Source: Myxococcaceae bacterium (GTDB lineage: Bacteria; Myxococcota; Myxococcia; Myxococcales; Myxococcaceae). Taken from it: a DNA stretch of 64,000 nucleotides. Below the pieces are notes generated by a model, which was not told the origin of the DNA, made no database searches, and saw only the letters and a list, made by a program, of their open reading frames with translations. The stretch covers positions 41,607 through 105,606 of the forward strand of contig JAEUJQ010000021.1 in NCBI GenBank assembly GCA_016793095.1, written 5' to 3'. A program made the position numbers and the translations under genes. Below, in pieces: positions 57,318-64,000 of this stretch; the first letter of the stretch is position 1; the number at the start of each line of letters is the position of its first letter.

Positions 57318-59261
57318 ATGCGCTCCTGGCTCGCGTTACTCGTCCTCGTCCTCGGTGGCTGCTCCCAGGGTGCTTCGGAGTGCTCGGCGTGCCCCGATGA
57401 CTGTGAGAACGGCCGCTGTCGGCCGGGCGGAGCTGGTGGAGGAACGAACGGAGTGTCCGCGGGTGGCTCAGCAAGTGCGTCCGGTGGCACGGCTGGTTCG
57501 TCTGCGGGTGGCGCGGGTGGTGGCGCGACTGCTGGTGGCGCGGGCGGCGGGGTCGGGACGGCTGGTGGCGCGAGCGACGGTGGCGCGAGCGGTGGTGGCG
57601 CGACGGCTGGTGGCGCGGGCGGTGGTGGCGCGACGGCTGGTGGCGCGAGCGGCGGTGGCGCGACGGCTGGTGGCGCGAGCGGCGGTGGCGCGACGGCTGG
57701 TGGCGCGACGGCTGGTGGCGCGAGCGGCGGCGGCGCGACGGCTGGTGGCGCGAGCGGCGGTGGCGCGACGGCTGGTGGCGCGACGGCTGGTGGCGCGACG
57801 GCTGGTGGCGCGACGGCTGGTGGCGCGACGGGGGGTGGCGCGAGCGGTGGGGCAACGGCTGGTGGCGCGACGGCAGGTGGCACAGGCAGCATGGACGCCG
57901 GCATCACGTGCGGCTCGTACGCGTTCGGACCAGCGAGGACCTGGCCGCTGCCCGCGGGGCTGCCACCAAGCGCAGTCTCGGCGCCCGTGTTCGAGGAGGG
58001 CTTGACGGGCTGGCGCTTCTGTTCACCGATGGAGAGTCGGCCCGGCTACTTCCACGCCGACCTCACCGGCGACGGCCGCCTCGACATGGTCATCTTCTCG
58101 CTCTGCGAGGACCCGACGATCGGCTCGACGCGGTGGCTCGGCTACCCGACGAACGCGAACGGCTACGGACCGCCGGTGTACGTGTCGCTCCCAGCTGGCT
58201 TCGGGACGTACGCCTTCCAGAGAGCGCCTGGCGGCACACCGCTCTGCGGCGCGCCGAACTCGCCCGCGTACCTCGTGCTCGACATGACCGGAGATGGCTT
58301 GAGCGATCTCCTCCTCTACTCGCAGTGCAATGTCTCGGGGTGGCGGCTCTACCCTGGGTCAGCGTCGGGCTTCGGGGCGCCCATCACGTGGGGGCTGCCG
58401 AGCGATGGCTCGCTCTTGAACTTCTCGGCCGGCCTCGCGGAAACGGGCGAGTACTGCGGGAGCAACCAGCTCATCATCTACCGCTACTCCGCCGCCGACA
58501 TGAACGGTGACGGGCGCATCGACCTCGTCGCCACCCGCGCGTGCACTGACATGACGGTGGGCACCACGAAGTGGTTCGTCTACCTGAACACCGGGTCTGG
58601 CTTCGCCGCGCCGGTGCCGTGGACGTTGCCTGCGGGCTTCTCGACGAACGCGTTCTCGTGGTTCGGCAGCGGCGGCATCACCTGCAGCGGCGGCCAGGAC
58701 GTGCCGGCCTTCGGCGTGTTCGACCTCGACGGCGACCGCCGGAGCGACCTCGTGCTCTTCGACACCTGCGACAACAGCGCTGGCGTTCAGTCGTGGCGGG
58801 TCTACCCGGGCACCGGCGCGGGCTTCGGCATGCCGTACTCGAAGTCCTGGCCCGCGGGGTACCTCGACGGAGCCTTCGCGCGCGGCTACGGAGGCCCGCT
58901 CTCGTGCGTCTCCGGCCCCGGCTTCCCCAACTACTCGCTGTTCGACTTCGACGGCGTCGGCGGCCTCGACCTGATCGTCACCGACACCTGCCAGGACGCC
59001 ACGGTGGGCACCTCACGCTGGCTCGTGCACCGGAGCGCCCGCATGGGCTTCGCGGCAGCGCAGGACGTCGCGCTCCCGGCGGACGCGGGCGTGATGACCT
59101 CGCTGTCCGCGCCCATTCAGTCGTGCCCGGGCGGCTGGCCGCACCTGCTCTTCGACTTCACCGGCGATGGGCGGCCCGATGTCGTGCACAACGACTCGTG
59201 CAGCGACTCGTCCATCGGGCGGACGCGGTGGCTGTTGTACGAAAACGGCTGCGTGCCGTGA
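57318..59261 (+). CDS. Lipoprotein with Gly/Ala/Thr stalk and FG-GAP-like repeats
   Basis: 647 residues from the ATG at 57318. Lipobox L-V-L-G-G-C (Cys 15), a short Cys-rich head (C-S-A-C-P-D-D-C), then about 150 residues of G-G-A-T-A/G-G-A-S-G-G repeats (a flexible stalk), then a folded part with six Asp-rich turns (D-L-T-G-D-G-R-L-D, D-M-T-G-D-G, D-M-N-G-D-G-R-I-D, D-L-D-G-D-R-R, D-F-D-G-V-G, D-F-T-G-D-G-R-P-D), like calcium-binding FG-GAP/VCBS blades of a beta propeller. It should display a propeller on a stalk at the cell surface. Converges with the MopE gene, 3 bases apart. Confidence 0.85.
   Translation: MRSWLALLVLVLGGCSQGASECSACPDDCENGRCRPGGAGGGTNGVSAGGSASASGGTAGSSAGGAGGGATAGGAGGGVGTAGGASDGGASGGGATAGGAGGGGATAGGASGGGATAGGASGGGATAGGATAGGASGGGATAGGASGGGATAGGATAGGATAGGATAGGATGGGASGGATAGGATAGGTGSMDAGITCGSYAFGPARTWPLPAGLPPSAVSAPVFEEGLTGWRFCSPMESRPGYFHADLTGDGRLDMVIFSLCEDPTIGSTRWLGYPTNANGYGPPVYVSLPAGFGTYAFQRAPGGTPLCGAPNSPAYLVLDMTGDGLSDLLLYSQCNVSGWRLYPGSASGFGAPITWGLPSDGSLLNFSAGLAETGEYCGSNQLIIYRYSAADMNGDGRIDLVATRACTDMTVGTTKWFVYLNTGSGFAAPVPWTLPAGFSTNAFSWFGSGGITCSGGQDVPAFGVFDLDGDRRSDLVLFDTCDNSAGVQSWRVYPGTGAGFGMPYSKSWPAGYLDGAFARGYGGPLSCVSGPGFPNYSLFDFDGVGGLDLIVTDTCQDATVGTSRWLVHRSARMGFAAAQDVALPADAGVMTSLSAPIQSCPGGWPHLLFDFTGDGRPDVVHNDSCSDSSIGRTRWLLYENGCVP
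57512..57888 (+). repeat. In-frame tandem repeat coding for the Gly/Ala/Thr stalk
   Basis: Units of 15 bases (GGTGGCGCGACGGCT and variants with AGC-GGC) repeat about 20 times, often as 30-base pairs. All units are multiples of 3, so gain or loss of units would only change stalk length. Confidence 0.85.
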
Positions 59262-59264
59262 TGC

Positions 59265-61838
59265 TCAGCGGGTGAGCTGTACCGGGATCGTCTGATCGAC
59301 GCAGTCGAAACAGCTCCCGGTGAACGTCGCGGAGAACACGCCGTTGAACGTGTTCGGGCCCGCGAAGCGGCCGCTAAGGAAATACCGCTCCGTGCACGTG
59401 CCCGAGTAGACGAGGCCCGCATCGATCGACCCCGACGGGCAAGTTGTGAACGGACCCCGAATGAGACGTGAGGGGCCTGGCGACCAGGTGAACTGCGGAA
59501 GGATCGACACGGTTCCACCAGCTGGCGAAAAGCTGAACTCGGAGATGCTCAGGTTCACCAGCGCAAATCCCGGGATAATCTCTGCGCACATGTAGTTGAT
59601 GGAGCCGCCGTCAATCCGCCACGCGCCGGCGATGTTGCACGCGCCGCCGTCGCACGCCTCATCGACCTGGTTGTTGCAGTTGTCGTCGATGGAGTTCCCG
59701 CACGTCTCGCTCGCCGCCGGCACCACCTGCCCCACGCACGTCGGGCTGAACATGCCGCCCGAGCAGAACCGGTTGCCGCCCCGGCACGGCCCCACGCCCT
59801 GGGTCCCCACCGGCCCGGTGTAGCAGGCCTGGCTGATGGCCCCGCCGTCCGGGTGCTCGTCGGTCGCGCCGTTGCAGTTGTCGTCGATGGCGTTGCAGGA
59901 CTCGACGCCCGGCAACACCTCCCCGGGGCATGTGACGCCGTACATGCCGCCCGCGCACGTCTGCGTTCCATCGCGGCAACGCCCGACGTTCCGCGTGCTG
60001 CCCGAGCCGGTGTAGCAGGCGCGCGTGAGCGGCCCGCCGTCGGGCCCCTCGTCGCTCGTCATGTCGCAGTCGTCGTCGAGCGAGTTGCACAGCTCACTGC
60101 CGGGGACGATTTCACCGGGGCACGCGGCGCCGTACGAGCCGCTCGCGCACGTCTGCACGCCGTCACGGCACACGCCGATGTTCCGGGTCGTCAGCGCCCC
60201 TGTGTAGCAGGTGCGGGAGAGCGCTCCGCCATCGGCCTGCTCGTCGGTCGCGCCGTTGCAGTTGTCGTCCACGTTGTTGCAGGTCTCTGGCGACGCCATG
60301 CCCGGCACGCAGATGGTCATGCCGCCGTCGAGCAGGCACGCGTTCACCATGCGCGCGCAAGCGCCCACGCCGCACGAGAGCTGCCCCACCCCGTCGTCCA
60401 CCGTGCCGTTGCAATCGTCGTCGACGCCGTTGCAGAGCTCCATCGAGCCGGTGCCCGGTGTGCAGGTGCCGACGCCGCCGTCCACGCACGCCGCCGCGAG
60501 CCGCCGGCACGGGCCGATGCCGCAGGCGAGGTCGGGCAGGTCGTCCACCTGGCCGTTGCAGTCGTCGTCGATTCCATTGCACGTCTCGGGCAGCGGGTTC
60601 GTGGGCATGCACGAGGTGAAGCCGCCGTCGCCGCCCGGCAGGCAGATGCGCACGCCCGTGCAGCCGAACACCGTGCACGCCTGCACCACGCCCTCGTCCA
60701 CCGAGCCGTTGCAGTTGTCGTCGAGCCCGTTGCACTGCTCGGGCATCGAGTTGACGGGAATGCACGCGGTGAACGAGCCGCCGTCGACGCCCGAGTTCGG
60801 CACGCACGCGCGCGCGCCCGCGCAGCCGTTGATGCTGCACAGCTCGGACACGTTCTCGTCCGACATGCCGTTGCAGTCGTCGTCGAGGCCGTTGCAGCGC
60901 TCCATCGACGGGCGCACGCCGCCGTCGCACGCGCCCCACACCGAGTTCGCGCAGAAGCGCACCCCCGGCCGGCACACGCCCATCGACGCGCCGCACGGCT
61001 GCATGCCGCCGTTCACGCACTCGGGCGGGTTGTACTCGTCGCCATCGTCCGCGCTCGTGCAGCCCGGGTCGTCGGGGAAGTCCGTCAGCCCGTCCAGGTC
61101 GTTGTCCTGCCCGTCGCCGCACACCTTCGCCGGGTCGGGGATGAGGCGCAGGCTCCTCAAGCCCGCGTCGGCGTCGTCGCTCACCACCTCGAGCCGGCCC
61201 TCGGCCGTGCTCAAGCTGCGCGCGTAGGCGATGGAGACGGGCACCGACGCGTCGGGGATGAGCGACAGGGGCAGCATCGGCGGCGTCAGCGAGAAGTCGG
61301 GGCTGCCCGTGGGGCTCACGCCGATGGCGGTGATGTGCAGCGTCGCCTGGCCCACGCTGCGCAGCGTCGCGGTGCGGTTCACGAGCGGCGCGGTCACCGG
61401 CGCGAACACCAGCGGGTCGGGCTCGAAGGCGAGCGCGGGCGCGATGGGGCCTCCGGTGAGCGGCACGAGCGTCGAGGGCGCGTCGGCGTCGTCGGTCTCG
61501 ATGCGCACCGAGCCGGTGTCGCGGCCCGCGCCGCGCGGCGAGAACGTCACCTGAATCGGCACCACCGCCCCCGCCGGCACCGTCGACGGCACGTCGGACA
61601 GCGTGAAGTCGCCGCTGCTGCCGCTCTCGAGCGTGACGGCCGTGATGCGCAGCTCGGAGCGCCCGGTGTTCTCGATCTCGAGCGGCAGCGTCTTCGACGA
61701 GAACTCCGTCACCGGCCCGAAGTCGAGCGCCGGCGTGTTCAGCTTGAAGAAGCCCCGCGTCTCGACGACGGCGGCCCTGCCGCAGTTGCAGCTCCACACC
61801 GTGGCAGCGAGGAGGGCGACGACCAGGAGTTGGCGCAT
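59265..61838 (-). CDS. Lipoprotein with ASH-like domains and eight MopE-type putative metal-binding repeats
   Basis: 857 residues from the ATG at 61838, chosen for AAGGACCTC just before it and a lipobox (T-V-W-S-C, Cys 17). Residues 30-250 hold two ASH/HYDIN-like beta domains (L-D-F-G-P-V, G-A-G-R-D-T-G-S-V-R-I). A calcium-type motif D-G-Q-D-N-D-L-D-G-L-T-D follows near 260. Then come eight repeats of C-N-x-x-D-D-x-C-N-x-x-x-D-E with Cys-rich spacers, the pattern of the copper-related MopE protein and of many myxobacterial surface proteins. The C-terminal 100 residues are a separate beta domain. Extracellular role unknown. Confidence 0.88.
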   Translation of the reverse strand: MRQLLVVALLAATVWSCNCGRAAVVETRGFFKLNTPALDFGPVTEFSSKTLPLEIENTGRSELRITAVTLESGSSGDFTLSDVPSTVPAGAVVPIQVTFSPRGAGRDTGSVRIETDDADAPSTLVPLTGGPIAPALAFEPDPLVFAPVTAPLVNRTATLRSVGQATLHITAIGVSPTGSPDFSLTPPMLPLSLIPDASVPVSIAYARSLSTAEGRLEVVSDDADAGLRSLRLIPDPAKVCGDGQDNDLDGLTDFPDDPGCTSADDGDEYNPPECVNGGMQPCGASMGVCRPGVRFCANSVWGACDGGVRPSMERCNGLDDDCNGMSDENVSELCSINGCAGARACVPNSGVDGGSFTACIPVNSMPEQCNGLDDNCNGSVDEGVVQACTVFGCTGVRICLPGGDGGFTSCMPTNPLPETCNGIDDDCNGQVDDLPDLACGIGPCRRLAAACVDGGVGTCTPGTGSMELCNGVDDDCNGTVDDGVGQLSCGVGACARMVNACLLDGGMTICVPGMASPETCNNVDDNCNGATDEQADGGALSRTCYTGALTTRNIGVCRDGVQTCASGSYGAACPGEIVPGSELCNSLDDDCDMTSDEGPDGGPLTRACYTGSGSTRNVGRCRDGTQTCAGGMYGVTCPGEVLPGVESCNAIDDNCNGATDEHPDGGAISQACYTGPVGTQGVGPCRGGNRFCSGGMFSPTCVGQVVPAASETCGNSIDDNCNNQVDEACDGGACNIAGAWRIDGGSINYMCAEIIPGFALVNLSISEFSFSPAGGTVSILPQFTWSPGPSRLIRGPFTTCPSGSIDAGLVYSGTCTERYFLSGRFAGPNTFNGVFSATFTGSCFDCVDQTIPVQLTR

Positions 61839-62267
61839 GAGGTCCTTGCGGGAGGATGACACAGCCCGCGCTCTCCGGGCACATCGCGCAGCCGAGCGCA
61901 CAGCATCCCACCCGATGCGCGCTGTCTGGGCTGACGCTGTCCAGGCCGGGGCCCAGCCGCGTTGCCATGGGTTCGGCATCGACGACGAAGCGATCGCGCA
62001 CGGTGTCGAGGTCAGCCGTGCGGCACAACACCGAGGTGTGCCAGTGGGGCTCGCGTACGGGCGGCATCTGCACGGCCTCCTGCGACGTCGGCGCCATGTG
62101 CGCCATATGGGCCAACAGCGACCAGGCCGCCCCCCGAGCGGGCGAGCGATCGCCACCATGCCTGCTTCACCTGGTGCGTGGGGTGGAGCTCGCCGCTTCG
62201 ACTGCCGACCCGTGTCCCGACTCGTGTCCCGTCGCGCCCGAAGCGCCGCTGCGCTACACGCGGCGGC
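61839..62267 (+). other. Divergent region between the MopE-type gene and kdsA (429 bases)
   Basis: No gene could be supported. A TACACG element at 62255-62260 lies 7 bases before the kdsA ATG and may be its promoter. Frames on both strands here have coding-like third positions (a minus frame opening at 62115 and a Cys-rich plus frame), but neither ends before running through the neighbouring genes. It may hold a decayed small gene. Confidence 0.4.
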
Positions 62268-63095
62268 ATGGCGCTCCCCATCACCCTGGCAGGCCACCTC
62301 GTCGGCCCCGGACGGTCGCTCTTCGTCATCGCCGGCCCCGACGTCATCGAGTCGGCAGACCACGCGCTTCGCCACGCCCGACGTCTGAAGGAGCTCACGT
62401 CGAAGCTCGGCGTGCCCTTCGCCTTCAAGTGCAGCTACGACAAGGCCAACCGCACCAGCATCAGCTCGTTCCGCGGGCCCGGGCTCGTCGAGGGGCTGAA
62501 GGTGCTGGCGCAGGTGAAGCGCGAGGTGCAGGTCCCGATTCTCACCGACGTGCACGACGTCTCGCAGGTCGCGGCGGTGGCCGAGGTGGCCGACGTCATC
62601 CAGGTGCCCGCGTTCCTCTGCCGGCAGACCGACCTCGTGGTGGCGGTCGCGAAGTCGGGGCGCGGCGTCAACCTCAAGAAGGGCCAGTTCGTCGCCCCGA
62701 AGGACATCGCCCACAGCGCGCGGAAGGCCTTCGACGCCGGCAACCCGAACGTGCTGGTGACGGAGCGCGGCGCGACGTTCGGCTACAACAACCTCGTCGT
62801 CGACATGCGCGGCTTCGCGGTGATGCGCGAGGCCGGGCTCGCGACCTGCTTCGACGCGACGCACTCGGTGCAGCTCCCCAGCGCCGGCAACGGAGAGACG
62901 GCTGGTGAGCGCAAGTTCGTCGGCCTGCTCGCTCGCTCGGCGGCGGCCGCGGGCATCGACGCGCTCTTCACCGAGGTGCACGAGGATCCCGACCAGGCGC
63001 CGTGCGACGGGCCATGCAGCCTGACCTTCGAGCTGTTCGAGCAGACGCTGAGAGACGTGCTCGCGATTCGGCGCGCGCTGGGGCACCAGCCGTGA
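62268..63095 (+). CDS. kdsA: KdsA, 3-deoxy-D-manno-octulosonate 8-phosphate synthase
   Basis: 275 residues. The enzyme joins phosphoenolpyruvate and arabinose 5-phosphate to make KDO-8-phosphate for lipopolysaccharide. Family motifs: I-A-G-P-D-V-I-E-S near 20, F-K-C-S-Y-D-K-A-N-R-T-S near 50, V-P-A-F-L-C-R-Q-T-D near 110, and D-A-T-H-S-V-Q-L-P near 200. Cys near 52 and His near 200 match the metal-dependent subtype. It overlaps kdsC (GTGA), the next but one step of the same pathway. Confidence 0.94.
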   Translation: MALPITLAGHLVGPGRSLFVIAGPDVIESADHALRHARRLKELTSKLGVPFAFKCSYDKANRTSISSFRGPGLVEGLKVLAQVKREVQVPILTDVHDVSQVAAVAEVADVIQVPAFLCRQTDLVVAVAKSGRGVNLKKGQFVAPKDIAHSARKAFDAGNPNVLVTERGATFGYNNLVVDMRGFAVMREAGLATCFDATHSVQLPSAGNGETAGERKFVGLLARSAAAAGIDALFTEVHEDPDQAPCDGPCSLTFELFEQTLRDVLAIRRALGHQP

Positions 63096-63622
63096 CGCCC
63101 GGAGAGCGCGCTCGCGGCATTCGCCTGGTGGTGTTCGACGTCGATGGCGTGCTGACGGACGGTGGGCTCTGGTACGGCCCCGATGGCGAGCTGATGAAGC
63201 GCTTCGACGTGAAGGACGGCCACGCCATGGTGCTGGCGCGCCTCACGGGCCTGCCGGTCGCCATCCTCACCGCGCGCACGTCGAAGATCGTCGAGACGCG
63301 CGCGACCGAGCTCAAGGTCGCGAAGGTGTTCCAGGGCCGGCGCGAGAAGGGGCCTGCGCTGCTCGAGCTGTGCGCCGAGCTGGGCGTCCCTCCGTCGGAG
63401 ACCGCCTACATGGGCGACGACGTGAACGACCTGCCGGCGATGCAGCCATGCGGGCTCTCAGCGTGCCCGAGCGACGCGGCCCACGAGGTGCGCGAGGCGG
63501 TGCACTACGTCGCGAAGGCGCCGGGCGGGCGCGGCGCCGCGCGGGAGTTCATCGAGCTCATCCTGCGGGCGACCGGCCGGTGGGAGCGGGCGCTCGCGCA
63601 CATGCTGAAGCCGGCTGGCTGA
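63092..63622 (+). CDS. kdsC: KdsC, KDO 8-phosphate phosphatase (HAD family)
   Basis: 176 residues from the GTG at 63092 that overlaps the kdsA stop. HAD motif I is D-V-D-G-V-L-T-D-G at residues 16-24 with the nucleophilic Asp, motif II T-A-R-T-S near 62, Lys in the R-R-E-K-G-P-A-L segment, and motif IV G-D-D-V-N-D-L near 110. The W-Y-G-P-D-G-E-L-M-K-R-F and K-D-G-H-A motifs are typical of KdsC, which removes the phosphate from KDO-8-phosphate. Normal length. Confidence 0.93.
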   Translation: MTPGERARGIRLVVFDVDGVLTDGGLWYGPDGELMKRFDVKDGHAMVLARLTGLPVAILTARTSKIVETRATELKVAKVFQGRREKGPALLELCAELGVPPSETAYMGDDVNDLPAMQPCGLSACPSDAAHEVREAVHYVAKAPGGRGAAREFIELILRATGRWERALAHMLKPAG

Positions 63623-63861
63623 CGCTCGGTCGTGCCCCGTGGACGCGCCCCCGGCGCAGGTGCGAGTTCGTCGTTCGTGCTCGCGAAGCTCCCCTCAGCG
63701 AGAGACTGGTCGAGCAGAGCTGGTGCGTGCCGAGGTTGAGCCAGCGCCCGTCAGCGATGCGCGCACAACGAGCAGCCCGGACGCTCTAACGCCCGCTCGG
63801 GTCGGTCCCCTGGAGCGGCTCGACGGTCAACCCGATTGGCGCGCCTCTCGTGCGGCCGAGC

Positions 63862-64000
63862 TCAGCGCCAGCAGGCGTTGGTGCACGCGCCGTTGCAGTC
63901 GCCGTTGAGGCACTCGTTGTCGTTCATGCACGACTGGCCGTTCGGCTTCTGCGCCACGCAGCTCTGCATGCCCGTGCCCGGGCAGTACGTGAGGTTCGTG
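63862..64000 (-). CDS. Cys-rich secreted-type protein, C-terminal part
   Basis: 45 residues are visible before the right edge; the start is outside. The frame reads Y-C-P-G-T-G-M-Q-S-C, then G-Q-S-C-M-N-D-N-E-C-L-N-G-D-C-N-G-A-C and ends A-C-W-R. Regular Cys spacing suggests a disulfide-rich extracellular domain, similar to the small Cys-rich lipoproteins elsewhere in this window and perhaps to tails of MopE-type proteins. The 239 bases between it and kdsC show no further gene. Confidence 0.7.
   Translation of the reverse strand, partial: TNLTYCPGTGMQSCVAQKPNGQSCMNDNECLNGDCNGACTNACWR

Noticed and set aside
57512..57888. Regular repeats that resemble a CRISPR-like or satellite array
   Set aside because: Units are in frame, code for a Gly/Ala/Thr stalk inside a lipoprotein gene and have no unique spacers.
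60163..62115. 650-codon minus-strand frame over the MopE-type gene
   Set aside because: The first 90 codons look coding-like, but the rest is a shadow of the MopE-type frame, which has a proper lipoprotein signal and ribosome binding site at 61838.
63623..63861. Gap between kdsC and the right-edge gene
   Set aside because: No frame, tRNA-like arm or clear hairpin found.
1..64000. Insertion sequences, prophage or CRISPR-Cas genes
   Set aside because: No transposase, integrase, phage structural or Cas motif was seen, and no spacer-type repeats occur.

Overview
The DNA is very GC-rich (around 70% by eye), with strong G/C preference at third codon positions. It carries proteins typical of Myxococcota (the former deltaproteobacterial myxobacteria): many lipoproteins, MopE-type putative metal-binding repeats, an AgmX/PglI-like C-terminal domain, TerB repeats and XRE-type regulators. 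A flagellar filament operon at the left edge means the host is probably a flagellated myxobacterial relative rather than Myxococcus itself. The lineage is an inference from gene content only.

Layout. 1-7237 (+): end of flgK, then flgL, a large unknown protein, fliC, fliD, fliS and a small FliT/FlgN-like protein. 7263-12526: a glycine-rich protein, then a five-gene molybdate operon (HTH plus binding-protein regulator, outer-membrane channel, modA, modB, modC). 12562-12723: two adjacent tRNA-like sequences (Val-CAC and Leu-CAG) that carry stem mismatches. 12742-23338: housekeeping and hypothetical genes (PhnD-like protein, TerB tandem, ttcA, rnd, AEC transporter, DUF2461, PaaI-like thioesterase, DUF6986 aldolase-like protein, OmpH-like protein).

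23731-36394 (+): a tightly coupled run of 12 genes and the most interesting part of the window. It encodes lipoproteins, a paralogous pair with a Cys-x-x-Cys motif, a TPR lipoprotein, a MotA-like channel, a MotB-like stator protein, and a membrane-anchored protein whose cytoplasmic half looks like the middle and C-terminal domains of flagellar FliG. These are followed by a large lipoprotein, a beta-barrel protein, a helical repeat protein and an AgmX/PglI-like protein. No flagellar rod, hook or export gene lies in it. I read it as a possible envelope-spanning proton-driven motor built from stator and rotor-like parts. An Omp85-type protein is encoded convergently next to it.

38263-43518: a Tat-exported small subunit with a GMC oxidoreductase, a lipoprotein, and an unusual nitrilase-fold/BNR-repeat lipoprotein whose expected catalytic Cys is Ser. 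43676-57034: a purine/xanthine-type catabolic cluster around a selenium-dependent-type xanthine dehydrogenase, with SsnA, an allantoate/N-carbamoyl amidohydrolase, a C-N hydrolase, a short YgfK, two PLP enzymes, XdhC and MocA. It may draw on the molybdate operon upstream.

57318-64000: a Gly/Ala-stalk lipoprotein with FG-GAP-like repeats, a MopE-repeat lipoprotein, kdsA-kdsC for lipopolysaccharide KDO synthesis, and the end of a Cys-rich protein at the right edge. Many operon-leading genes have a TANNNT hexamer only 6-9 bases before the start codon, suggesting leaderless or nearly leaderless mRNAs.
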